Positions 24,948-33,160 of a DNA stretch of 64,000 bases are shown one piece after another. Both the position numbers and the translations under genes were made by a program. The stretch's first letter is position 1; the number at the start of each line of letters is the position of its first letter. Source of the stretch: an uncultured Acetatifactor sp. (lineage in GTDB: Bacteria > Bacillota > Clostridia > Lachnospirales > Lachnospiraceae); assembly GCA_934402375.1 (NCBI GenBank), contig CAKRUB010000008.1, forward strand, positions 34,093-98,092, read 5' to 3'. The notes below the pieces were generated by a model, which was not told the DNA's origin, did no database searches, and was given only the letters and a program-made list of their open reading frames with translations.

Positions 24948-25769
24948 ATGAGTCAGGGAAAGACAAGAGACATTGACAGAATCATGGTAGAGCGGGGGCG
25001 CAGGGGCGATTTTTCTCCCAGGCAGTCCGACCATTACCACAACTATTACGAAATTTTCTTTTTGCTGTCGGGAAACTGCCGTTTTCTTCTCAACGACAGT
25101 GTCTACCCACTCGAGAAGGGAGATTTTGTGCTGATTGCTCCCGGCAGCCTGCATCATGCCCTGTATGACACTGCCGCGTGTGAAATTCTCACCATCTATT
25201 TCAAAAAGGAATACATCGACCGGAATCTGCTCACGCCCAACGCCTCCGAGGTCTTTCGTTCCTTTATGGGCAGCATTCCCGCGCTCTATCAGGATGCGAT
25301 TTCCTCCCTCTTAGGCCGTATGCTGTCCGAGGGCACACAAATCGACGAATTTTCGGATCGTTTCATGACCTGTTATCTTCTGGAGCTTCTACTGATGCTG
25401 ATGCGCCATTCCGTCATGAACGAGGAAGAGCCGGAGCTTCTCAACTCCCGCGACGCCGACATCCTAACCGCGACGAAATACATCTACCGGAATTACAAAA
25501 AACCGCTCACCTTAGCGGAAGTATCGGCGCAGGCAGCACTCAGTCCGACCTACTTCAGCAAAAAGTTCAAGCAGATCACTGGAATGAGTTTCAAGGAGTA
25601 CCTGAACTTTGTGCGTCTCCGACATGCCCAGACGGCACTGCTGACAACCAGCAGCACCATCACGGACATCGCCTTGGAAAACGGTTTTAATGACAGTAAT
25701 TATTTTAAGGATCTCTTTAAGAAGGTCTACGGCAAATCTCCCAGAGAATACCGCAGGAATCAGAGTTAA
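24948..25769 (+). CDS. AraC-family transcriptional regulator
   Basis: 273 residues. The N-terminal cupin-like sensing domain ([33 protein letters not shown]) is followed by the two-helix-turn-helix AraC domain ([40 protein letters not shown]). Such proteins usually activate nearby carbohydrate genes on ligand binding. GAGG lies upstream of the ATG at 24948. The 187 nt between the uxaC terminator and this gene are AT-rich, with no clear operator seen. It converges on buk with a 4-nt overlap. The target is probably the pectin or uronate genes, inferred from position only. Confidence 0.92.
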   Translation: MSQGKTRDIDRIMVERGRRGDFSPRQSDHYHNYYEIFFLLSGNCRFLLNDSVYPLEKGDFVLIAPGSLHHALYDTAACEILTIYFKKEYIDRNLLTPNASEVFRSFMGSIPALYQDAISSLLGRMLSEGTQIDEFSDRFMTCYLLELLLMLMRHSVMNEEEPELLNSRDADILTATKYIYRNYKKPLTLAEVSAQAALSPTYFSKKFKQITGMSFKEYLNFVRLRHAQTALLTTSSTITDIALENGFNDSNYFKDLFKKVYGKSPREYRRNQS

Positions 25770-26833
25770 TACTCCATTACCTTCTCTTCGCCGTTCATGA
25801 CACGCATAGCGCCCTGTGCCAGAGCCAGCAGCTCATCCTCGCCGGGATATACAGTAACAGGTGCAATCCAGCCGGTTCTCTCCTTCAGAACCTCGCAGAC
25901 GTCCTTGCCGTATGCGATACCGCCTGTCAGAATGATCTGATCAACCTTGCCGTTCAGCACACATGCCATGGAACCGATATCCTTTGCGACCTGAAGCAGG
26001 AATGCCTGCTTTGCCTCCGCAGCCTTCTCGTCGCCCTCGTTTGCACGCTTCGTCACATCACGCATATCGTTCGTTCCGAGGTAAGCGTTGAAGCCGCCCT
26101 TGCCGATCAGCTTGCTGTACACTTCCTTCTCTGTATACTTACCGGAGAAGCACATCTTTACCAGTGCACCGCAAGGCACACCGCCGGCACGCTCCGGTGA
26201 GAATGCTCCATCTCCATCAAAAGCGCTGAACACATCGACTACTCTGCCGCCCTCATGTGCGCCGACAGATACGCCGCCACCCATGTGTACCACGATCAGT
26301 CTCAGAGACTCATAAGGCTTTCCAACCTCCTTCGCATATCTCTTCGCAACTGCCTTCTGGTTTAGAGCATGGAAGATACTGCCGCGGGGAATCTCCGGCA
26401 TACCGGAATATCTTGCGATAGGCATCAGCTCGTCCACAACGACCGGATCAACGATGTATGCGGGAACGCCGATGGAATCAGCCAGCTCTCTTGCAAGAAT
26501 ACCGCCGAGATTGGACGCATGCTGTCCCTGTACACCCTTCTTCAGATCAGCAAGAAGCTCGTCCGTAACCGCATAGGTTCCTCCGGGAATGGGCTTTAAC
26601 ATGCCGCCGCGTCCTACGACAACATTCAGGGAATGAATGTCGAAATTCTTTGACGCGAGAAGATCGGTGATGATCTTCTTTCTGAAATCCTTCTGATCCA
26701 CGATCGTCTCATACTGGGAAATCTCCTCTGTGGAGTGTCTCAGCGTCTCCTCAAACAGGAGATTCTCGTCCTCAAACACACCGATCTTTGTCGATGTAGA
26801 GCCGGGATTGATGATCAAGCTCTTAATTGCCAT
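25766..26833 (-). CDS. buk: Butyrate kinase
   Basis: 355 residues of the acetokinase (ASKHA) fold. Phosphate-binding [18 protein letters not shown] at the N-terminus, [20 protein letters not shown] and [17 protein letters not shown] identify butyrate kinase, which makes ATP and butyrate from butyryl phosphate. Length and motifs match the Clostridium Buk type. It is the second gene of a ptb-buk operon with a 30-nt gap, and GGAGG precedes its ATG. This shows that butyrate is formed by the kinase route in this organism, whether or not a CoA-transferase route also exists elsewhere. Confidence 0.95.
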   Translation of the reverse strand: MAIKSLIINPGSTSTKIGVFEDENLLFEETLRHSTEEISQYETIVDQKDFRKKIITDLLASKNFDIHSLNVVVGRGGMLKPIPGGTYAVTDELLADLKKGVQGQHASNLGGILARELADSIGVPAYIVDPVVVDELMPIARYSGMPEIPRGSIFHALNQKAVAKRYAKEVGKPYESLRLIVVHMGGGVSVGAHEGGRVVDVFSAFDGDGAFSPERAGGVPCGALVKMCFSGKYTEKEVYSKLIGKGGFNAYLGTNDMRDVTKRANEGDEKAAEAKQAFLLQVAKDIGSMACVLNGKVDQIILTGGIAYGKDVCEVLKERTGWIAPVTVYPGEDELLALAQGAMRVMNGEEKVMEY

Positions 26834-26863
26834 TACTTTATCCTCCTTAATACATTATTTTGC

Positions 26864-27790
26864 TTAAGAATTTTTCTTTTTCAGCTCCTCAGCCACAACT
26901 GCAGCCAGTGCGATCGAATTTACCTTCGTCTCGAAGGTGTCGGAACGGCTGGTCAGGATAACGGGAACCTTTGTGCCGGTCAGGATACAACCGTTCTTTA
27001 CGCCGGGCACCATATGTACAATCGCCTTGTAGACAAGGTTTCCTGCGTGGATGTCGGGGAAGAGAAGCACATCCGCATCTCCCTGGATCTTTCTGTCGGT
27101 CGCTGCCTTATGCTTTGCAGCCTCCGCATCAATCGCCAGATCAAGGGAAAGAGGCCCGTCTACGATGCAGTCCGTGATCTGACCCTCTTCGCACATCTTT
27201 GTCAACTCTGCCGCTTCCACGGTGACAGGCATCTTCGGGTTTACCACCTCGACTGCTGCCAGAGGAGCCACCTTGGGATTCTCGATGCCGCAGGCATTGC
27301 ATACCGGAATCGTATTCCTGATAATGTTCACCTTATCCTCCAGTGTCGGATAGGTCATGAACGCAACATCCGTCAGGAAAAGAAGTCTGTCGATGCAGGG
27401 AATGTCAAATACACACACATGTGACAGCGATCCGCCGGTTCTCAGTCCGACTTCCTTGTCCAGCACGCTCTTTAAGAAGTTCTTAGAGTCGATCAGACCC
27501 TTCATGTACATATCTACTTCGCCGTCATGTGCCAGCTTTACCGCCTTGAGGGATGCCTGTATCATATCCGGCTCGTCGATGATTCTGTAACCGGTCAGAT
27601 CCATATCCATCGATGCCGCGATCTCCCTGATCTTAGCCTCATCACCTACCAGAACCGCCTCCGCGATGCCCTGTGCCTTCGCCTCCCTTACAGCCTCCAG
27701 CACTGCGGAATCCTGCGCTGCCGCTACGGCGATCTTCTTCATGCTGTAGCTCTTTACCTTTGAGATCACATGTTCAAAACCCTGCTTCAT
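26864..27790 (-). CDS. ptb: Phosphate butyryltransferase
   Basis: 308 residues of the phosphate acetyl/butyryltransferase family. It converts butyryl-CoA and phosphate to butyryl phosphate for Buk. Recognisable stretches are KKIAVAAAQDSAVLEAVREA, YMKGLIDSKNFLKSVLDKEV, the LTDVAFMTYPTLEDKVNII block and DVLLFPDIHAGNLVYKAIVH. The ATG at 27790 has AAGGAAG upstream; the longer open frame adds an unrelated 33 residues and is rejected. It is followed directly by buk. Confidence 0.95.
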   Translation of the reverse strand: MKQGFEHVISKVKSYSMKKIAVAAAQDSAVLEAVREAKAQGIAEAVLVGDEAKIREIAASMDMDLTGYRIIDEPDMIQASLKAVKLAHDGEVDMYMKGLIDSKNFLKSVLDKEVGLRTGGSLSHVCVFDIPCIDRLLFLTDVAFMTYPTLEDKVNIIRNTIPVCNACGIENPKVAPLAAVEVVNPKMPVTVEAAELTKMCEEGQITDCIVDGPLSLDLAIDAEAAKHKAATDRKIQGDADVLLFPDIHAGNLVYKAIVHMVPGVKNGCILTGTKVPVILTSRSDTFETKVNSIALAAVVAEELKKKNS

Positions 27791-27909
27791 TTGTCGTTGC
27801 TTCCTTTCTTCTTCGCTGCCGGAGTTCTCCGACAGACTTTTCTCAACATTTTTCCATGCAGTCCGGCAACACTCACAGACCACATACAATCGTTAAAATA
27901 ATAACACGC

Positions 27910-28482
27910 TCAACCGCAAATTGCAAGACTTGTACCCACAAGAATGCCCAATACCGCCGATAAAATGATAATGAGAATCGGATGCACCTTTTTCAGCGCC
28001 AGCACAAACATGAGAATAAAAATAGCGGTGGGAACCAAAAGTTCCGGCACGGAAATGTTTTGCATAGAAAAACCATCCGGGAAAAACACTGTCGCTCCCG
28101 TTGAAAGCAGCGCCGCACCAATCAGCCCGATCACCGCAGGCTTCAGCCCGGACATACAGCCCTTCACAATCCTGCTGTTCCGAAACCGGTCAAAGCATTT
28201 CGCAACGATCAGCACGATGACAAAGGACGGCAGGACGACGCCGAGCGTCGCGCAGAACGCCCCGAAGATGCCTCCCGCCTCACGCCCGACATAGGTCGCC
28301 ATGTTGACGGCAAAAGGACCCGGCGTGCTCTCGCTGACCGCGATAAAGTCTATGATCTCCTCCATGTCCAGCCAGCCGTGCTTTATGACCTGTTCTTCGA
28401 CAAGCGGCAGCATGGCATAGCCTCCTCCGAAGGTAAATGCCCCGATCTCCAGAAAGACGAGAAACAGCTGTAAATAAATCAT
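27910..28482 (-). CDS. Chromate transporter, half-size CHR protein (second of pair)
   Basis: 190 residues, one six-helix CHR domain with the family signature FTFGGGYAMLPLVEEQV and SESTPGPFAVNMATYVG. Split ChrA pairs work as heterodimers, and in gut bacteria their physiological anion is uncertain; chromate efflux is the family name rather than a demonstrated role. The ATG at 28482 follows GGAGGAACAGG. It overlaps the stop of the upstream half by 4 nt (ATGA), so the two halves are translationally coupled. Confidence 0.9.
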   Translation of the reverse strand: MIYLQLFLVFLEIGAFTFGGGYAMLPLVEEQVIKHGWLDMEEIIDFIAVSESTPGPFAVNMATYVGREAGGIFGAFCATLGVVLPSFVIVLIVAKCFDRFRNSRIVKGCMSGLKPAVIGLIGAALLSTGATVFFPDGFSMQNISVPELLVPTAIFILMFVLALKKVHPILIIILSAVLGILVGTSLAICG

Positions 28483-29024
28483 TCCCTGTTCCTCCTCTCT
28501 GCGAGCAGTGAGGCGGCAAGACCCGCAGCCGCGCAGCACACGAGGACAAGCAGCACATTGACCTTCAAAAATGCCACGCAGACAAACGCAGCCGCCATAA
28601 TAAGATAGGATGCGACCGACTTCGGGCACTGCCTGTACATGGAGAGCAGCGCCTTTGCGATCAGTGCGAGCACTCCCGCCCGGATACCGTAAAAGGCATA
28701 CTGTACTGCTTTCAGCTCCTGAAACTGCCGCAGGACGAAGGATACCGCCAGAATGATCAGAAACGAGGGCAGAACCACCCCCACCGTTGCCAGAAATGCT
28801 CCCCAGAAGCCCGCCACGCGGTAGCCCACAAAGGTTGCCGCATTGATGGCAATCGGGCCGGGCGTGGATTCCGAGATAGCAATGACCTCAAGAATATCCT
28901 CATCTGATAGCCATTTTCTCTTTTCGGAGATTTCCTTCTGGATCAGCGGGATCATGGCATAGCCGCCGCCAAAGGTAAACGCTCCGATCTTCAGAAAGGT
29001 GAAAAACAGCGTCCGTCTATTCAT
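28479..29024 (-). CDS. Chromate transporter, half-size CHR protein (first of pair)
   Basis: 181 residues with the same CHR signature (IGAFTFGGGYAMIPLIQKEI; SESTPGPIAINAATFVGYRV) and about six membrane segments. It pairs with the downstream half at 27910-28482, as in other Firmicutes with split ChrA. The ATG at 29024 has GAGGGAG upstream. The start overlaps the end of the HAD gene by 8 nt, so HAD phosphatase, ChrA1 and ChrA2 form one transcription unit driven from 29780-29808. Confidence 0.9.
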   Translation of the reverse strand: MNRRTLFFTFLKIGAFTFGGGYAMIPLIQKEISEKRKWLSDEDILEVIAISESTPGPIAINAATFVGYRVAGFWGAFLATVGVVLPSFLIILAVSFVLRQFQELKAVQYAFYGIRAGVLALIAKALLSMYRQCPKSVASYLIMAAAFVCVAFLKVNVLLVLVCCAAAGLAASLLAERRNRE

Positions 29025-29694
29025 TCCGCGCTCCCTCACCGGCATTGCATTCCTGCATGATCCCGTAGACCTCGTCAAGACCCTGTGCCGTCCGGTAGAG
29101 ATACTTTTTCAGCTCCTCGTCCGGCGGCGTCTGATCAGGCACCATCACGACCCTGCAGCCCGCCCGATAAGCCGACAGCACGCCGTTCGGCGAGTCCTCG
29201 ACCGCAATGCATTCCTCCGGCTTAAATGCCAGCTGCTCACAGGCATAGAGATAGATGTCGGGAGAGGGCTTCCCCTCCTTTACCATCGTCGCGCTGATGA
29301 TCCGGTCAAAGCAGTCCTCCATGCCGGTCAGCCGCAGATATTTCCGGGTTCGCTCGGGATCTGTCGCCGTCGCAATCGCCGTCGTGACGCCGCTGTCCCG
29401 GAGCTTCCGCACAAGCTCCAGCGCGCCCGGCTTTCTCTGTATGCCCTCCCTGTCAAGGCACTCCTCCATCATTTCCTTGCGCTTGTCCCTCACGGCATAA
29501 TAGTCCAGTTCCTCCCCGAACCATTCCTTCAACTGCTTTGGCGCAAAGGGTCTGCCGAGACTGCGCATCGTCAGTGCCTGCCCATCTGTCATATGGTAGC
29601 CAAATTCCGCCAGCGCCTTCGGCCAGAAAATCCGATAATATTTTTCCGTGTCAATCAATGTTCCGTCAAGATCAAAGATAACAGCCTTTATCAT
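29017..29694 (-). CDS. HAD-superfamily sugar-phosphate phosphatase or phosphoglucomutase-like protein
   Basis: 225 residues. Motif I VIFDLDGTLIDTE (nucleophile Asp), motif II TAIATATD, the Lys of motif III in VKEGKPSPDIYLYA and motif IV AVEDSPNGVLSA define a HAD phosphatase with a small helical cap. This subgroup includes beta-phosphoglucomutase and 2-deoxyglucose-6-phosphate phosphatases, so the substrate cannot be fixed. The ATG at 29694 follows GGGAAGGG; the upstream extension is not conserved coding. A promoter lies at 29780-29808. Confidence 0.88.
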   Translation of the reverse strand: MIKAVIFDLDGTLIDTEKYYRIFWPKALAEFGYHMTDGQALTMRSLGRPFAPKQLKEWFGEELDYYAVRDKRKEMMEECLDREGIQRKPGALELVRKLRDSGVTTAIATATDPERTRKYLRLTGMEDCFDRIISATMVKEGKPSPDIYLYACEQLAFKPEECIAVEDSPNGVLSAYRAGCRVVMVPDQTPPDEELKKYLYRTAQGLDEVYGIMQECNAGEGARNE

Positions 29695-29779
29695 GTCTTG
29701 TCCCTTCCCGCGGCATCTCGTGAATGTGTACTTCTCCCGGTCTTTGCCGGGCGCTGCCGCGTCTGCACTCTCTTCGCCC

Positions 29780-29808
29780 ATTATAGCCGCAAACGCGTTG
29801 CAGTGCAA
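29780..29808 (-). promoter_or_regulatory. Sigma-A type promoter for HAD-chromate transporter genes
   Basis: On the minus strand, TTGCAC (29803-29808) and a perfect TATAAT (29780-29785) are separated by 17 nt. Confidence 0.65.
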
Positions 29809-29858
29809 CGGGATATGCTCTCTAGGCTTCTCCGGATGACTATTTTTGTTTTGCATAA

Positions 29859-30161
29859 TTATTTTTGCTTTGCATAGGTGAAGGAATCCGGCAGGATCAG
29901 ACAAGCCAGAAAATAGAGATGCGGTGCATAATTGCCTGAGCACTGCGTCATGACATAATCAAATGTGTGAAGCTCACAGCCGAGCGCCTGACGGATGTCG
30001 GAAACCAATGCAAATACTGCCACCCGGAGAACCGGTGTAAAGAGAAGCATCCTCCGGGAATAGACCATCTTTCCACGCAGCAGCATAACCAGCTGTATCA
30101 GGAAGATAAGGATCATGAACGGGTACACCACATAAAAGGCGGACCCGGTAAAGCAGAACAT
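29859..30161 (-). CDS. Small hypothetical membrane protein, coupled to the gene upstream
   Basis: 100 residues with hydrophobic segments near 8-29 (AFYVVYPFMILIFLIQLVML) and 38-55, then a region ending in QCSGNYAPHLYFLACLILPD. No family is recognised. Its ATG at 30161 follows the stop codon of the 54-residue frame by one base (TAGGATG), a layout typical of translational coupling, which explains the lack of its own good ribosome site. Alternatively the pair could be one gene split by a frameshift; comparison with related genomes would settle this. Confidence 0.5.
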   Translation of the reverse strand: MFCFTGSAFYVVYPFMILIFLIQLVMLLRGKMVYSRRMLLFTPVLRVAVFALVSDIRQALGCELHTFDYVMTQCSGNYAPHLYFLACLILPDSFTYAKQK

Positions 30162-30162
30162 C

Positions 30163-30327
30163 CTACTGCAAAAGCGGAAGCAAGCCTTCGTCTTCCGGCA
30201 CTCTTTCTTCCTCTGTACCCTCCTCCTGCTCCCGGCAGGGGTATATGAACAATCTTTCTTCCTCTGTACCCTCTTCCTGCATTAGACAAGGGTATGGAAG
30301 CAATTTTTCTGCTACCATACCCTTCAT
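30163..30327 (-). CDS. 54-residue peptide with two YPC-QEEGTEEER repeats
   Basis: A short reading frame beginning ATG at 30327 with AAAGGA 6 nt upstream. After MKGMVAEKLL it contains a 17-residue tandem duplication, LPYPCLMQEEGTEEER and FIYPCREQEEGTEEER, then an acidic tail ending LLPLLQ. Each repeat has one cysteine. There is no membrane segment. The DNA shows matching direct repeats of about 45 bp. It lies between a 47-residue membrane peptide gene and a 100-residue membrane protein gene. The function is unknown; a signalling or modified peptide is a speculative possibility. Confidence 0.5.
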   Translation of the reverse strand: MKGMVAEKLLPYPCLMQEEGTEEERLFIYPCREQEEGTEEERVPEDEGLLPLLQ

Positions 30328-30390
30328 GATTTTCCTTTATTAGTGCTCCGATATATGATACCGTCATTTCCGACGCAATGAAACCGGATT

Positions 30391-30534
30391 CTACCGAAGC
30401 AATTCTCCCATATAGCTCAAAGCACTACGCACATTATCACCCGCATCCCTGATTGCCTGCGAAATAAGGATGCCACAGATAATAATAGCCACTGCAATGA
30501 TGATCATGCCAATGAGTCGTTGCCAGTCCTTCAT
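30391..30534 (-). CDS. 47-residue single-pass membrane peptide
   Basis: A small gene with strong expression signals: promoter at 30565-30593 and a perfect GAAGGAGG 7 nt before the ATG at 30534. The product starts MKDWQRL, has one membrane helix (IGMIIIAVAIIICGILISQA) and ends in a polar helix with several charges. Many bacterial proteins of this form bind and adjust larger membrane partners; no partner can be named here. It is the first of three small genes read in the same direction toward 29859. Confidence 0.7.
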   Translation of the reverse strand: MKDWQRLIGMIIIAVAIIICGILISQAIRDAGDNVRSALSYMGELLR

Positions 30535-30564
30535 AAAAAATCCTCCTTCGATTTACTCATCGAC

Positions 30565-30593
30565 ATTGTAGCACATTCCCTATCTCGCTTCAA
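30565..30593 (-). promoter_or_regulatory. Sigma-A type promoter for the small-gene group
   Basis: On the minus strand, TTGAAG (30588-30593) and TACAAT (30565-30570) are separated by 17 nt, about 30 nt before the 47-residue gene. Confidence 0.65.
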
Positions 30594-30723
30594 TCTTATT
30601 TCATAAAGGCAAATCCAGCTGAAGCCTCCCCACAACGGTTCCATTCTGCACCAAAGATTATACTCTGACCACATTCCTCACTCAGCACATGACTTTACAA
30701 CACATAAGTCGCTGTCGGTTTCC

Positions 30724-32901
30724 TCACTCAATCACACGGCTTCCCCAGAGCGTGATCTGATCCTTGTCGCCAAGCGCCGTGAAAACCATGGTATTCAGCT
30801 TCGTATTTTCGACAAGCATCTCCAGCATAACACCGCTGTACTTCTCCCCGTTCATGGAAAGCGTGATATAGGATGTGCCCGGCTCCAGCGTCCAGCTTCC
30901 AGTATACTCGCCGGTAATCGTGCCGTTCTCGTGCAAGGTGATCAGATCGGGCTGCTTTGCCTCGAGCGCCTTATAGTCAATATCCAGCTCATGCAGGATG
31001 ATCTCGTAATCCCCCGCAACCTCAGAGACGGAATAGCCGCCCTTTTTCAGCGCCTCCCCCGTCGTCTGGTAGGGCGCTGCCACAAGCCAGCCCTCCTTCG
31101 TCTGGAAGAGCTGATGTACTTTTACAAAATGTCCCTCCGTTCCGTTGGTCGTTCTGGTATGGTAGACAATGTAAGCTCTGCCGTCATCATCCACAAACGC
31201 CGAGTTGTGCCCTTGTGCCACCTGCCCATTATTAAAATTCCGCCACTTATAGCCACCCATCAGGCGCACGCCGACAGACTGGTTATAGTTGAAAACATAT
31301 TTGTCATAGAAAGCCGAGTTTCCGAGCGCATCCACATAATCTCCGTCAGGACGCTCCGAGCGGAATACGCGGACATTATATCCTCCCGCCGCCTCAAGAT
31401 TTCCGTAGGAGATAAAGAGATAATAGTAATCCCCGATCTTCTGCACATAGGATGCCTCACCGGACACATAAGTGCCGCCAGCGATTTTCTTCCCGAAATA
31501 GGCATCGGAATGAATGTCTGTGTCATAGCTCACGCTGTAGTCGCGCAGCCCTGTCTCCTCGTCCAGCGCCAGCATGAAAATTCCACCCGACCAGGAACCG
31601 TATGTCATCCAGAGATTTCCGTCGTCATCATAGAATACACAGGGATCAATACAGTTCGGCCACATATCGCCCCACTTCCTGTTATCCACACCGTTCTTCA
31701 CATAGCGCTCGGGAATCTCCTCCGTCCCCAGAACCTGCGGCGCATCCGTCTCACCGAAATCAGCCGCATTGAAGCCGCCATAGACCACTGTTCCGACATA
31801 AGTATACGGTCCGGTCACACTGTCTGCGGTGAGCATGACAATGTTGGACTTCCAGTCATCACCGTTTGCGCTCAGATACACACAATACTTCTCCAGCACA
31901 GGATTGTAAATGATGTCCGGCGCCCAGAGATAACCGAGCCAGCTTCCGGCGCTGTCATCGTCATTCCATGCCCTGACCTCGTCCCTCGTCTCCTGCGAAT
32001 AGCCGTCCTGAATCACACTGTCAAGGCTGACCCAGTCATAGAGATTCTCACTGCTTCCTCCGGTGATATGCGTACCGATAATATAATAGGTGCCGTCAAA
32101 ATCCTTAAATATGGACGGATCATGACAGGTGATTCGCTTATACTGCATCCTGTCCTCATAGTTGATTTCCCATAACTTCTGTGTCACTTCCAGTTTCATC
32201 ACGGCGCGGATCATAACCTCCTGTCCTGCATATTCAAACCTAACATAGGGGCGCAGAATAATCTCCTCTCCGCCAGCCGCCTGTACGGGAAACGCCTCCC
32301 CGAGCAGGCAGACCGTCAGCAAAAGTGCAGCCACACCCTTTCCCTTTTTCTTTTTAATCAGCAGAGCCATGCCAAGTCCGCCCACGATTACCACTGCCGC
32401 CGCTGCAGCAAAAATGACAGCGACGCTCCTGCCATCAGAAGCCTTTCCGAAAATTTCCTCGTCACCGACCAGCGTGCCATTTAAAGTGACACTCTCTCCG
32501 GCAGCAATGTCAGGAAGCGTATAAGGTCTGGAATCCTCCGCCGCGGCGATCAGTCCCTCCGTATTACTGTAGGTGAACTCGGTTCCCTTAATGTCCCACA
32601 GCGTTTTTCCGTTCTCCACCCGGATCGTGTAATGAATTTCTTCGCCGGCGCGGTAGGATGTCTTATCCGTTGTAAGAGTGACCGTGATGCCATCCTCCGA
32701 GGTGCTGTTGACTGCGCCGGTCATCTCCATTTCCGCTGTATCTGCCGTCTCCGCTGTCCCCGCAGCATCCGCCTCTGTTGTACCGCCAGCTGCCTCAGCC
32801 TTCGCCCTCTCCGGCACAGCCGCTGCCGCCACCAGAACCGCCAGCACGCACGCTGCCGCCACCAGCCCTCTTCTCCACTTTCCATACATTCTTTTCTTCA
32901 T
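30724..32901 (-). CDS. Cell-surface GH43 endo-arabinanase-like enzyme
   Basis: 725 residues. A signal segment (about 12-34) is followed by a beta domain (TVTLTTDKTSYRAGEEIHYT) and then, unusually, a membrane segment with a KKKKGKG stop (about 165-195) and a second signal-like segment ending FPVQAAGG. The catalytic five-blade propeller starts near 245: CHDPSIFKDFDGTYYIIGTH (base Asp), YLWAPDIIYNP, MWPNCIDPCVFYDDDGN, SGEASYVQKIGDYYY (acid Glu) and VAQGHNSAFVDDDG are GH43 arabinanase features. A C-terminal beta domain follows. It probably cuts alpha-1,5-arabinan at the cell surface. The ATG at 32901 follows GAGGTG. Confidence 0.87.
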   Translation of the reverse strand: MKKRMYGKWRRGLVAAACVLAVLVAAAAVPERAKAEAAGGTTEADAAGTAETADTAEMEMTGAVNSTSEDGITVTLTTDKTSYRAGEEIHYTIRVENGKTLWDIKGTEFTYSNTEGLIAAAEDSRPYTLPDIAAGESVTLNGTLVGDEEIFGKASDGRSVAVIFAAAAAVVIVGGLGMALLIKKKKGKGVAALLLTVCLLGEAFPVQAAGGEEIILRPYVRFEYAGQEVMIRAVMKLEVTQKLWEINYEDRMQYKRITCHDPSIFKDFDGTYYIIGTHITGGSSENLYDWVSLDSVIQDGYSQETRDEVRAWNDDDSAGSWLGYLWAPDIIYNPVLEKYCVYLSANGDDWKSNIVMLTADSVTGPYTYVGTVVYGGFNAADFGETDAPQVLGTEEIPERYVKNGVDNRKWGDMWPNCIDPCVFYDDDGNLWMTYGSWSGGIFMLALDEETGLRDYSVSYDTDIHSDAYFGKKIAGGTYVSGEASYVQKIGDYYYLFISYGNLEAAGGYNVRVFRSERPDGDYVDALGNSAFYDKYVFNYNQSVGVRLMGGYKWRNFNNGQVAQGHNSAFVDDDGRAYIVYHTRTTNGTEGHFVKVHQLFQTKEGWLVAAPYQTTGEALKKGGYSVSEVAGDYEIILHELDIDYKALEAKQPDLITLHENGTITGEYTGSWTLEPGTSYITLSMNGEKYSGVMLEMLVENTKLNTMVFTALGDKDQITLWGSRVIE

Positions 32902-32918
32902 ATTACACCTCATGTTTC

Positions 32919-32960
32919 ATGTTACAGTTGTACAACACCACTCGCCACATCCTACTACCC
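32919..32960. repeat. Apparent empty copy of the palindromic element
   Basis: CATGTTACAGTTG followed directly by TACAAC and then CACTCGCC matches the left and right flanks of element copy 3 (CATGTTACAGTTG... and ...CAACGTCACTCGCC), with the 125-130-nt interior missing. The junction is the palindrome GTTGTACAAC (32927-32936). It lies 60-70 nt from the full copy. Confidence 0.65.
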
Positions 32961-32998
32961 TCAACTTTCGGTGATTGCACCCCTTATTCCATGTTACA

Positions 32999-33138
32999 GT
33001 TGTGCGGGATGCACATGACCACAAGCAGTGCACTCTGGAGCCGCCGGCGCTTAGTCTCCGTACTTTGGAGACTTATGCACCGCTGCGTGCGGAAGGTAGC
33101 GAGAGCGTGCCTGCGGTGGTCTGTGCATTCCACGCAAC
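32999..33138. repeat. Palindromic structured element, copy 3
   Basis: 140 nt. The end arms are GTTGTGCGGGATGCACA and TGTGCATTCCACGCAAC. The internal hairpin AGTCTCC/GGAGACT is identical to copy 1 with one loop change. The short hairpin has a GAGA loop in place of GAAA, which keeps the GNRA rule. It lies between two GH43 genes, in the same orientation as the other copies relative to the flanking minus-strand genes. Confidence 0.85.
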
Positions 33139-33160
33139 GTCACTCGCCGCAAACAGCGCA

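Noticed and set aside
30113..30367. 84-codon minus-strand frame with GYRGRK repeats
   Set aside because: It is a different frame of the same repeated DNA. The 54-codon frame has a clear ribosome site and ends at the next start codon, so it is preferred.
10764..33138. Insertion sequence or transposon with its own transposase
   Set aside because: The 140-nt elements contain no reading frame of useful length, and no transposase lies beside any copy. They could still be moved by an enzyme encoded elsewhere.
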